From Streptomyces laurentii (GTDB lineage: Bacteria > Actinomycetota > Actinomycetes > Streptomycetales > Streptomycetaceae), in assembly GCA_002355495.1 (NCBI GenBank), contig AP017424.1, positions 4,901,501 to 4,965,500 on the forward strand: a stretch of DNA of 64,000 bases. The letters are read 5' to 3'. The first letter of the stretch is position 1. Each line of letters starts with the position of its first letter. The position numbers were made by a program, and so were the translations under genes. Under the pieces are notes generated by a model, which was given only the letters and a program-made list of their open reading frames with translations, ran no database searches and was not told where the DNA came from. Of this stretch, positions 57,036 to 64,000 are shown in pieces.

Positions 57036-57704
57036 TCACTCCCCGGGCGCCTGCGCGATGCCGACCGGGCAGGACACGCCCGTACCGCCGATGCCGCAGT
57101 AGCCCGCCGGGTTCTTGTCGAGGTACTGCTGGTGGTACGCATCGGCCGGGTAGAAGGCGTGGGCGTCGGCGGGCGCGATCTCCGTGGTGATCGCGGCGTG
57201 GCCGGCGGCCGTCAGGACCTGCTGGTAGGCGTCGCGGGAGGCTCCGGCCGTGGCGGCCTGGGCGGGGGAGTGGGTGTAGACGGCCGAGCGGTACTGGGTG
57301 CCGACGTCGTTGCCCTGGCGGTAGCCCTGGGTCGGGTCGTGGGACTCCCAGAACAGCTTCAGCAGGCGCTCGTACGAGACCACCGACGGGTCGAAGACCA
57401 CGCGGACGACCTCGGTGTGGCCGGTGAGGCCCGAGCAGACCTCCTCGTACAGCGGGTGCTGGGTGAAGCCGCCCTGGTAGCCGACGAGGGTCGTGTACAC
57501 GCCCTCCGTCTGCCAGAACTTCCGCTCGGCGCCCCAGAAACAGCCCAGGGCGAAGTCCGCCGTCTCCAGGCCCTCGGGGTACGGGCCGAGCAGGCGGGTG
57601 CCGAGGACCGTGTGGCGCTCCGGGACGGGGAATCCGGGCTCGGGGCGCCCGCGCAGGGCCTGGTCGGCGGTCGGGAGGACGGGCGTGGGGCGGGACAGGA
57701 ACAT
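57036..57704 (-). CDS. msrA: Peptide-methionine (S)-S-oxide reductase
   Basis: A 222-residue repair enzyme reducing methionine-S-sulfoxide in proteins. The catalytic Cys55 is in GCFWGAE, with GYQGG, HTEVVRVVFDP and the conserved NPAGYC; a resolving Cys follows (GVSCPVG). The N-terminal 45 residues (LSRPTPVLPTADQALRGRPEPG) match the extended actinobacterial/E. coli type. It stands alone, convergent with nothing and followed by a TPR-like gene on the same strand. Confidence 0.95.
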   Translation of the reverse strand: MFLSRPTPVLPTADQALRGRPEPGFPVPERHTVLGTRLLGPYPEGLETADFALGCFWGAERKFWQTEGVYTTLVGYQGGFTQHPLYEEVCSGLTGHTEVVRVVFDPSVVSYERLLKLFWESHDPTQGYRQGNDVGTQYRSAVYTHSPAQAATAGASRDAYQQVLTAAGHAAITTEIAPADAHAFYPADAYHQQYLDKNPAGYCGIGGTGVSCPVGIAQAPGE

Positions 57705-57816
57705 GCGGCATCTCTCCTCTGCGGTCGGCGCGAAAGGAACAACGCACCCCGCACCCGGAGGATTCCCCCCGCCTGCGATCCCCTGTCCGCGAGCCCTTGC
57801 CCGCCCGCCGCCGCCC

Positions 57817-58935
57817 TCAGCCCGCCAGCGTCGCCGGGCTGCCGCCCGTCGACTCGAACCCGGCCACCACCAGGTTCCGGTGCACCGTGTACTCCAACGC
57901 CGGGTCCTCGGCCAGCGTCCACGGCAGCGCGCCCACGTACCCGTCCACCCGCAGCAGCAGCGTCATCGCCTCCGTCCAGCGCTCCGCGCCCATCAGGAAG
58001 CGCACCAGCAGATGCCGTACGTGCGCCAGCATCGGGTCGTCCGGCCGCGCCGAGTGGACCGCGTACATCGCGCCCTCGACGGCCTTCGTGACCACGGCCG
58101 TACGGAAGAAGTCCACGCCGACCACGATCTCCGGCCGGTTCTCGAAGACCGCGAACAGCGGCAGCGCCGCGAGCAGCGACCCGTGCGGGGCGCGCGCGGC
58201 GGCGGTGGTCGCGAAGCGGTCCGCCTCGGCGCGCGAGCCGTGCCACTTCTCGCACCAGTAGAGGAGCGCGGCGAGATGCGCCCCCATGTGCGCCGGCGCG
58301 CGGTCGATGATCTTCGCCCACAGGAGGTCGAACTCCTCGCCGGAGTAACCGAGTCCGCGCGCCACGGCCAGCTGCGAGATGTACGGCACGGGGTCGCCCG
58401 GCGTCAGCGCCGCCGCCTGCTCGCAGGCGCCCCGCGCCTCCTCCAGGATGATCCCGAAGTCCCGGCTGCCGGACGTCGTCGTCCGGAACGCCTGCTGCAC
58501 CAGGAACTCCGCGTACACCTGCGCGCCGCCCGGATCCTTGGGGGCGTCGGCATGCCACGCGCGCAGCCACCCGCCGCCCTCGCCCGGCCGCTCCGCCAGT
58601 TCGAGGGACGCCGCCCCGGCGAAGGCCTGGACCCGCTGCCAGCGCGTCTCGCCCTCCTGCTCGGTGCCCTTCAGGAGCTGCGAGGCGGCCCGCCAGTCCT
58701 GCGTCTTCCGTACGACGTCGAGGACATCGAGGAGATCCCGGTCCGGCCCCGGCAGCCGGACGTCCTGGTCCTCCTGGCGCAGGAAGCCGTAGACCTCCGG
58801 GTCCGCCGCGTCGGGCGAGCCCGGGGCCACCTGCCGGATGACGCCGCGCCCGGCTCCTCGCCCGCGCCGCCACACGAAGGGGCCCACGACACTGACGATC
58901 ATCCCGACCGCGATCAGGAACCAGAGAATCTCCAT
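57817..58935 (-). CDS. Hypothetical membrane-anchored helical-repeat protein
   Basis: A 372-residue protein with an N-terminal membrane anchor (ILWFLIAVGMIVSVVGPFVW) and a cytosolic-looking helical domain (VLDVVRKTQDWRAASQLLKGTE, EEARGACEQAAALTPGDPVPYISQLAVARGLGYSGEEFDLLWAKIIDRAP) resembling TPR-type repeats. No catalytic motif. ATG 58935 is used. It is divergent from metB. Family members are conserved in streptomycetes without assigned function. Confidence 0.75.
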   Translation of the reverse strand: MEILWFLIAVGMIVSVVGPFVWRRGRGAGRGVIRQVAPGSPDAADPEVYGFLRQEDQDVRLPGPDRDLLDVLDVVRKTQDWRAASQLLKGTEQEGETRWQRVQAFAGAASLELAERPGEGGGWLRAWHADAPKDPGGAQVYAEFLVQQAFRTTTSGSRDFGIILEEARGACEQAAALTPGDPVPYISQLAVARGLGYSGEEFDLLWAKIIDRAPAHMGAHLAALLYWCEKWHGSRAEADRFATTAAARAPHGSLLAALPLFAVFENRPEIVVGVDFFRTAVVTKAVEGAMYAVHSARPDDPMLAHVRHLLVRFLMGAERWTEAMTLLLRVDGYVGALPWTLAEDPALEYTVHRNLVVAGFESTGGSPATLAG

Positions 58936-59006
58936 GTGTCCATTGTTCCGTACGAAGGGTGAGACCACGGGCGGGCCGGGGTCCCGCGCGACTACGCTCC
59001 TTGACC

Positions 59007-60161
59007 ATGAGCGACCAGCACAGTCACCAGAGTTTCGAGACCCGTGCCATCCACGCGGGCAACACCGCCGACCCGCTGACCGGCGCGGTCGTCCCGCCCA
59101 TCTACCAGGTCTCCACCTACAAGCAGGACGGCGTGGGCGGACTGCGCGGCGGCTACGAGTACAGCCGCAGCGCCAACCCCACCCGTACCGCCCTGGAGGA
59201 GAACCTCGCGGCCCTGGAAGGCGGCCGCCGCGGCCTCGCCTTCGCGTCCGGGCTCGCCGCCGAGGACTGCCTGCTGCGTACGCTGCTGGCACCCGGCGAC
59301 CACGTGGTCATCCCCAACGACGCGTACGGCGGCACCTTCCGGCTCTTCGCGAAGGTCGTCCAGCGCTGGGGCGTCGACTTCTCCGTGGCCGACACGTCCG
59401 ACCTGGCGTCGGTGCGCGCGGCCGTCAACGACCGCACCAAGCTGATCTGGGTCGAGACCCCCTCCAACCCGCTGCTCGGCATCACCGACATCGAGGCCGT
59501 GGCGGGCGTGGCCGCCGACGCCGGGGTGAAGCTCGTCGTCGACAACACCTTCGCCTCGCCGTACCTCCAGCAGCCGCTCGCGCTCGGCGCGGACGTCGTC
59601 GTGCACTCCCTCACCAAGTACATGGGCGGCCACTCCGATGTCGTCGGCGGCGCCCTGGTGACGGCCGACGCGGAGCTCGGCGAGGAACTGGCGTACCACC
59701 AGAACGCGATGGGCGCCGTGGCCGGCCCCTTCGACTCCTGGATCGTGCTGCGTGGCATCAAGACGCTCGCGGTGCGCATGGACCGGCACAGCGAGAACGC
59801 CGGCAAGGTCGCCGAGATGCTGACCCGGCACCCGAAGGTCACCCAGGTCCTCTACCCGGGCCTCGCCGAGCACCCCGGGCACGAGACCGCGGCCAAGCAG
59901 ATGCGGTCCTTCGGCGGCATGATCTCCTTCCGCGTCGAGGGCGGTGAGGAGGCGGCGGTGCAGGTCTGCAACCGCGCCAAGCTGTTCACCCTGGGCGAGT
60001 CCCTGGGCGGCGTCGAGTCGCTGATCGAGCACCCGGGCCGGATGACGCACGCGAGCGTGGCCGGTTCGGCGCTCGAGGTCCCGGCGGACCTGGTCCGTCT
60101 GTCGGTCGGCATCGAGAACGCGGACGACCTGATCGCGGACCTGCGCGAGGCGCTGGGCTAG
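59007..60161 (+). CDS. metB: Cystathionine gamma-synthase (or gamma-lyase)
   Basis: A 384-residue PLP enzyme of the Cys/Met metabolism family. The substrate loop YEYSRSANPTR, the cofactor lysine in VVHSLTKYMGGHSDVVGG, the VDNTFASPYLQQPL Asp, and the C-terminal LGESLGGVESLIEHPGRMTH are all clear. In actinobacteria this sequence type acts as cystathionine gamma-synthase, also with lyase activity; sequence alone does not split them. Downstream is a CTGCGG hexamer repeat (about 60213-60240). Confidence 0.93.
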   Translation: MSDQHSHQSFETRAIHAGNTADPLTGAVVPPIYQVSTYKQDGVGGLRGGYEYSRSANPTRTALEENLAALEGGRRGLAFASGLAAEDCLLRTLLAPGDHVVIPNDAYGGTFRLFAKVVQRWGVDFSVADTSDLASVRAAVNDRTKLIWVETPSNPLLGITDIEAVAGVAADAGVKLVVDNTFASPYLQQPLALGADVVVHSLTKYMGGHSDVVGGALVTADAELGEELAYHQNAMGAVAGPFDSWIVLRGIKTLAVRMDRHSENAGKVAEMLTRHPKVTQVLYPGLAEHPGHETAAKQMRSFGGMISFRVEGGEEAAVQVCNRAKLFTLGESLGGVESLIEHPGRMTHASVAGSALEVPADLVRLSVGIENADDLIADLREALG

Positions 60162-60331
60162 GTCGTGTCCCGGCCGGTCCTCCGGCCTTTCGTACGGTAC
60201 GGGTTCCTCGGCTGCGGCTGCGGCTGCGGCTGCGGCTCGCGGCTCGGGGCCCGTACCGTACGGCTTCCACGCGGTGGCCGTACGGATGTCCCACGGCTGT
60301 CCTATGACGAGCCGCGGTGGCCGTGGAACGG

Positions 60332-60583
60332 TCATATGCCGTCGAGCGGGGGCGTCGTCCCCGCCGGCGGCACCTCCCAGGGACGGGCGAGGGACGCCCA
60401 GACGACGAACGCGACGACCGCCACCGCGAGCAGCGCCCACCAGATCCGCCGCACCACGCGGTCCCGCCGCAGCAGCCGGATCCCGCGGGTCACGGCGCGG
60501 ACGCCGAGGTCGCCCGGGACGTGCGGATAGGAGCCGTCCAGCATCCGGCGGACCTCGTCCTCCTTGCGTTCGTGGCGGCTCAC
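60332..60583 (-). CDS. Small single-helix membrane protein coupled to an ECF-like sigma gene
   Basis: An 83-residue protein: a charged N-terminal part (SRHERKEDEVRRMLDGSYPHVPGDLGVRAVTRGIRLLRRDRV) and one membrane helix (IWWALLAVAVVAFVVWASLA). The GTG start overlaps the sigma gene's TGA by 4 nt (GTGA). An adjacent, coupled membrane protein is the classical layout of an anti-sigma factor, although the HXXXCXXC zinc motif is absent. The role is inferred. Confidence 0.7.
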   Translation of the reverse strand: MSRHERKEDEVRRMLDGSYPHVPGDLGVRAVTRGIRLLRRDRVVRRIWWALLAVAVVAFVVWASLARPWEVPPAGTTPPLDGI

Positions 60584-61194
60584 GAGGCCTCCCGCAGATG
60601 ACTCACGGAGCGCGAGCACACCGCCCGGATCCGCTCCTCGGGCAGGCCGAGCAGCGCCGCCGTCTGCTCCTCGGCCACCCCCTCGTGCAGCCGCAGCACG
60701 ACGACGAGACGTTCCTGCGGGGTGAGCGCGGACAGCACGCCGCCCCGGCCGCGGTGATGGCGCCAGGCGGTGCGGGCGAAGCGGGTGGCGAGATCGGCGC
60801 GCGTCTCGTTGTACGGGTCCTCGCCGCGCAGCCGGTCCCAGCGGGCGTAGGTGTGGGCGAGGGCGGCGGTCAGCAGCTCCTGGGCGAGCGGATTGCGGTG
60901 GGCGGGCTCGGTGGTCAGCAGGGTCGCGACATGCAGCAGCCGGCCGGCCGCACCGGACACGAACGCGCCGAACTCCCGGTTGCGGGCGGCGTTTTCGCCC
61001 CCCGGCTCAGCCTGCGGCCCGGGTCCCGGCCCGGACCCCGGCCGGGCGCCCGCGCCGCTCCCGGGGGCGGTCCCGGCCGATCGCCCCCCGGTCTTTCCTC
61101 TGGCCCTGTTCTTGCCCCGACCTCCGCCGCCGGCCGGGCCGCCGATCCGGCCTCCTGCCTGGCTGCCGAATCGGCCACTGTTCGACTCGCGCAC
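60580..61194 (-). CDS. SigE-family ECF-like sigma factor with Gly-rich N-terminus
   Basis: A 204-residue protein. About 70 N-terminal residues are Gly/Pro/Ala-rich low complexity. After that a region-2-like helix pair (FVSGAAGRLLHVATLLTTEP, LLTAALAHTYARWDRLRGEDPY) and a region 4 (LSALTPQERLVVVLRLHEGVAEEQTAALLGLPEERIRAVCSRSVSHLRE) fit the SigE subgroup. The -10 recognition helix is shorter than usual. Start is GTG 61194. It is co-translated with the small membrane protein. Confidence 0.8.
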   Translation of the reverse strand: MRESNSGRFGSQAGGRIGGPAGGGGRGKNRARGKTGGRSAGTAPGSGAGARPGSGPGPGPQAEPGGENAARNREFGAFVSGAAGRLLHVATLLTTEPAHRNPLAQELLTAALAHTYARWDRLRGEDPYNETRADLATRFARTAWRHHRGRGGVLSALTPQERLVVVLRLHEGVAEEQTAALLGLPEERIRAVCSRSVSHLREAS

Positions 61195-61225
61195 GTCCTC
61201 ATCTGAGAACAGCGCCGGGCCAGGG

Positions 61226-61744
61226 TCAAGACGTCGGCACGGACTGCGTGTGCGGAGCGTGTGGAGGAGTGCCCGACTGCCGTGCCGACAAGGCGGAGTT
61301 GAAGCGGGTGAGCAGGGTGCAGAACGACTCCCGCTCGTCCGGCGTCCAGCCCTCGGTGACCTCCGCCATCAGCTGGCGGCGCGAGTCCCGGACCTCCTCC
61401 AGACGGGCCCGGCCGCGGGCCGAGAGCTGGAGGACCACGGCGCGCCCGTCCTCGGGGTGGGAGGTGCGCTTGACCAGGCCCGTGTCGACGAGCGGGGCGA
61501 CCTGGCGGGTGACCGTCGAGGAGTCGATGCCCATGCCGGCGGCGAGCGCCTTCACGCCCATCGGGCCCTCCCGGTCGAGCCGGTTGAGCAGCAGATACGC
61601 GGCGCGGTCCATCGACGTGCGCAGCTGCCCGGTGCCGCCGAGCCGGGTTTGCTCGGCCCTCCGGGCGAAGACGGCCACCTGATGCTGGAGGGCGTCGAGG
61701 AGACCGGGGTCGAGCGCTGTCGTCATGTCCGGAGACGAGGGCAT
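61226..61744 (-). CDS. MarR-family transcriptional regulator
   Basis: A 172-residue regulator with MarR winged helix: RAAYLLLNRLDREGPMGVKALAAGMGIDSSTVTRQVAPLVDTGLVKRTSHPEDGRAVVLQLSARGR. ATG 61744 has GAGAG about 10 nt upstream; a start at 61726 would remove six residues. It is divergent from ilvA with a 157-nt spacer, but the link between them is not certain. Ligand unknown. Confidence 0.88.
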   Translation of the reverse strand: MPSSPDMTTALDPGLLDALQHQVAVFARRAEQTRLGGTGQLRTSMDRAAYLLLNRLDREGPMGVKALAAGMGIDSSTVTRQVAPLVDTGLVKRTSHPEDGRAVVLQLSARGRARLEEVRDSRRQLMAEVTEGWTPDERESFCTLLTRFNSALSARQSGTPPHAPHTQSVPTS

Positions 61745-61901
61745 GGCTGTGAGGCTCTCTCGTGGGGAGGGCTGGTGGTGGGGGACAGAGTACGCGGACC
61801 GGACGATGTCCGTACCTGGGCTGCATGAACCGGCTCGGATTTGGGTAAGGCGGCCGCTCGCCCGACAGGCCGGGAGGCCGCCGGACTGCGAGACTGCGGC
61901 C

Positions 61902-63227
61902 ATGAGCTTCGGTACGTCTGACCTCTCCGGTCCCGGGCGCGACCGCTTCGGAGACCGGAGCGGAAAGCCCGGTGGGGAGCACGCCGGGGCGCGGTATCCG
62001 GCCCCGGGCGCCGGTGCCGGCGCGGTGGTCCTGGACGATGTGCGCGGGGCGCGCAAGACACTCGCCGGGGTGGCCCGGACGACGGCCCTGGAGGGCAGCC
62101 GCCATCTGTCCGCGCTGGTGGCGGGGCCGGTGCACCTCAAGTGCGAGAACCTCCAGCGGACGGGTTCGTTCAAGGTGCGCGGCGCGTACGTACGGATCGC
62201 GGGGCTGCGGCCCGACCAGCGGGCGGCCGGGGTGGTGGCGGCCTCCGCCGGCAACCACGCGCAGGGGGTGGCGCTCGCCTCGCAGCTGCTCGGGGTGCGG
62301 GCGACGGTCTTCATGCCGTTGGGCGCGCCGCTGCCGAAGGTGGCCGCCACGCGCGCGTACGGGGCGGACGTCCGGATGTACGGGCATGTCGTCGACGAGG
62401 CGCTCGCGGCGGCCGGGGCGTACGCGCGCGAGACCGGCGCGGTCTTCATCCACCCCTTCGACCATCCCGACGTCATCGCCGGGCAGGGCACGGTCGGCCT
62501 GGAGATCCTGGAGCAGTGCCCGGAGGTGCGGACGGTCGTGGTCGGGGTCGGCGGCGGCGGTCTGGTGGCCGGGATCGCGCTCGCGGTGAAGTCGCTGCGG
62601 CCGGACGTACGGGTGGTCGGTGTGCAGGCGGAGGGCGCGGCGTCGTATCCGCCGTCGCTGGCGGCCGGGCATCCGGTGGCGGTCGAGGCGCCGGTGACGA
62701 TGGCCGACGGGATCCGGGTGGGGAGGCCCGGCGACGTGCCGTTCGGGCTGGTGCGGGAGTACGTGGACGAGATCCGCACCGTCTCCGAGGACGCGCTCGC
62801 CTCGGCGCTGCTGCTCTGCCTGGAGCGGGCGAAGCTGGTGGTGGAGCCGGCCGGGGCGAGCCCGGTGGCGGCGCTGATGGCCGATCCGGAGGCGTTCCGG
62901 GGCCGGGCGCCGGTGGTGGCGGTGCTGTCGGGCGGGAACGTCGACCCGCTGCTGCTGCAACGGGTGCTGCGGCACGGCATGGCCGCCGCGGGGCGCTATC
63001 TGAGCCTGCGGCTGCGGGTGACGGACCGTCCGGGGGCGCTCGCGACGCTGCTCGCGGTGCTGACGGTGGTGGACGCGAACGTGCTGGACGTGAGCCACGT
63101 ACGCACCGATCCGCGGCTCGGCCTGACCGAGGCGGAGGTGGAGCTGCACCTGGAGACGAAGGGGCCCGAGCACTGCGAGGAGGTCACGGCGGCGCTGCGG
63201 GACGCGGGCTATCCGGTGATGGGCTGA
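61902..63227 (+). CDS. ilvA: Threonine ammonia-lyase with C-terminal ACT domain
   Basis: A 441-residue PLP enzyme converting threonine to 2-oxobutanoate and ammonia. The cofactor lysine is in CENLQRTGSFKVRGAY, the SAGNHAQGVA loop binds the substrate, and VGVGGGGLVAGIA binds the phosphate. A single C-terminal ACT-like domain (LSLRLRVTDRPGALATLLAVLTVVDANVLDVSHVRTD) follows. The N-terminus has a disordered 40-residue extension with many Gly/Pro. One ACT domain and length fit the catabolic or single-ACT biosynthetic type. Confidence 0.92.
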   Translation: MSFGTSDLSGPGRDRFGDRSGKPGGEHAGARYPAPGAGAGAVVLDDVRGARKTLAGVARTTALEGSRHLSALVAGPVHLKCENLQRTGSFKVRGAYVRIAGLRPDQRAAGVVAASAGNHAQGVALASQLLGVRATVFMPLGAPLPKVAATRAYGADVRMYGHVVDEALAAAGAYARETGAVFIHPFDHPDVIAGQGTVGLEILEQCPEVRTVVVGVGGGGLVAGIALAVKSLRPDVRVVGVQAEGAASYPPSLAAGHPVAVEAPVTMADGIRVGRPGDVPFGLVREYVDEIRTVSEDALASALLLCLERAKLVVEPAGASPVAALMADPEAFRGRAPVVAVLSGGNVDPLLLQRVLRHGMAAAGRYLSLRLRVTDRPGALATLLAVLTVVDANVLDVSHVRTDPRLGLTEAEVELHLETKGPEHCEEVTAALRDAGYPVMG

Positions 63228-63344
63228 AGGCCGGGGCCGGGGCCGACAGCCGGGAGCGGAAGCGTGGTCGGAGGGGTGCGGGCCAAGGGGCGAGGGCGGT
63301 CGGTGGAGTAAGGGACTTGCGAAATCGGGTTCGGCCTATACGGC

Positions 63345-63373
63345 TTGTATATCGCGATGTATCGCGTTAGGGT
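63345..63373 (+). promoter_or_regulatory. Predicted promoter with embedded PadR-like operator
   Basis: TTGTAT (63345-63350) and TAGGGT (63368-63373) are spaced by 17 nt. The spacer holds ATCGCGAT (63351-63358) and ATCGCG (63361-63366), a repeated ATCGCGAT-type pattern resembling PadR-family operators. The promoter would give a leader of about 110 nt before the ABC gene at 63492. Confidence 0.5.
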
Positions 63374-63491
63374 GTGCTCCGGGTCACAGCTCCGCTGAGC
63401 GCTGTCCGTTCGGCGTATCTAGACTTGTGCGGACACTCCCGCACACGGCCCGATCTGACACGGAAATCTCTGGAATCACAGGGAGAGTCAC

Positions 63492-64000
63492 ATGCCAGGC
63501 GCGATCCACGCCGAAGGTCTGGTCAAGACCTTCGGTGACGTACGAGCTCTGGACGGCGTGGACCTCGATGTCCCCGAAGGCACCGTCCTCGGTCTCCTCG
63601 GGCCGAACGGCGCGGGGAAGACGACGGCCGTACGCGTGCTCACCACCCTCCTCACACCCGACAGCGGCAGAGCCGTCGTCGCCGGGATCGACGTGCTCAA
63701 GCACCCCGACGAGGTGCGGCGCGCGATCGGGCTTTCCGGCCAGTTCGCGGCCGTCGACGAGTATCTGACCGGCCGGGAGAACCTCCGGATGGTCGGCCGG
63801 CTCTACCAGATGAGCGCCAAGGGGGCGAAGGCCCGCGCGGACGAGCTCCTGGAGCGCTTCGGCCTGGCCGACGCGGCCGACCGCACCGCCAAGACCTACT
63901 CGGGCGGCATGCGCCGCCGCCTCGACCTCGCGGCCGCGCTCGTCGTCTCCCCGCCCGTCATGTTCATGGACGAGCCCACCACCGGCCTCGACCCGCGCAA
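63492..64000 (+). CDS. DrrA-type ABC exporter ATP-binding protein, 3' end outside window
   Basis: The first 169 residues of a daunorubicin-resistance-type ATPase. Walker A GPNGAGKTT, Q-loop region LSGQFAAVDEYLTGRENL, signature YSGGMRRRL, and Walker B VMFMDEPTTGLD are present, and the window ends at DPR. DrrA-like ATPases pair with a DrrB membrane protein, expected downstream, for drug or lipid export. The GAGAG before ATG 63492 serves as ribosome-binding site. The upstream operator suggests a repressor. Confidence 0.93.
   Translation, partial: MPGAIHAEGLVKTFGDVRALDGVDLDVPEGTVLGLLGPNGAGKTTAVRVLTTLLTPDSGRAVVAGIDVLKHPDEVRRAIGLSGQFAAVDEYLTGRENLRMVGRLYQMSAKGAKARADELLERFGLADAADRTAKTYSGGMRRRLDLAAALVVSPPVMFMDEPTTGLDPR

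Noticed and set aside
1..64000. tRNA, rRNA and insertion-sequence genes
   Set aside because: No cloverleaf-like clusters, rRNA sequence or intact transposase reading frames were recognised on either strand by eye; a tRNAscan or IS search would be needed to exclude them fully.

Overview
The window is a GC-rich stretch of an actinobacterial chromosome, almost certainly Streptomyces. Third codon positions are strongly G/C, GTG starts and 4-nt gene overlaps are common, and several recognisable genes have the linkage I remember from the S. coelicolor chromosome core: afsQ1/afsQ2/sigQ, cya next to an acyl-CoA carboxylase cluster, hutH, msrA, metB and ilvA. The species was not determined, and all homology statements come from reading the translations, not from searches.

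Layout. 1-5.6 kb: a nucleoside (BMP-type) ABC transporter, with its ATPase cut by the window edge and two permeases, followed by cytidine deaminase and thymidine phosphorylase. 5.7-15.3 kb: a Uma2 endonuclease-like protein, a HAD phosphatase, a STAS-like protein, an ECF sigma factor with a SnoaL-like tail, an L,D-transpeptidase, a LysR/MFS divergent pair, a hydrolase-fold protein, a GNAT and adenosine deaminase. 15.5-23.3 kb: small secreted and membrane proteins, the afsQ2-afsQ1 / sigQ divergent locus with an AfsQ1-type box, a uridine kinase-like NTPase and an SDR. 23.5-31.4 kb: a deoC operon with one complete and one half-length aldehyde dehydrogenase, a phosphopentomutase/phosphomannomutase-family enzyme and purine nucleoside phosphorylase. 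31.6-36.1 kb: LpdA-type flavoprotein, a DeoR-type regulator, a wall-anchored trypsin-like protease and a TetR regulator. 36.3-43.2 kb: acyl-CoA carboxylase alpha, epsilon and beta subunits, Maf, MmpB and biotin ligase. 43.6-46.9 kb: adenylate cyclase, enoyl-CoA hydratase and a GAF-GGDEF protein. 46.9-52.1 kb: an accessory-looking stretch with a Scabin-like secreted ADP-ribosyltransferase, a WXG100-like three-gene cassette and gene remnants. 52.3-64 kb: hutH, a lipoprotein L,D-transpeptidase, msrA, metB, an ECF-like sigma gene coupled to a small membrane protein, a MarR/ilvA divergent pair and the start of a DrrA-type ABC ATPase.

The main thread is nucleoside salvage and catabolism: uptake, cdd, deoA, add, a uridine kinase-like gene, deoC, a pentose-phosphate mutase and punA. 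A 12-bp palindrome (CTACGCGCGTAG, or one mismatch) lies upstream of deoA, add, deoC and punA and looks like a shared operator. Its regulator is not identified; the DeoR-type gene at 33.3 kb is one candidate. The other noteworthy objects are the Scabin-like DNA ADP-ribosyltransferase, the WXG100-like cassette beside it, a LAETG-tagged protease, and the deoC operon whose split aldehyde dehydrogenase pair resembles the two-domain ALDH16 architecture.
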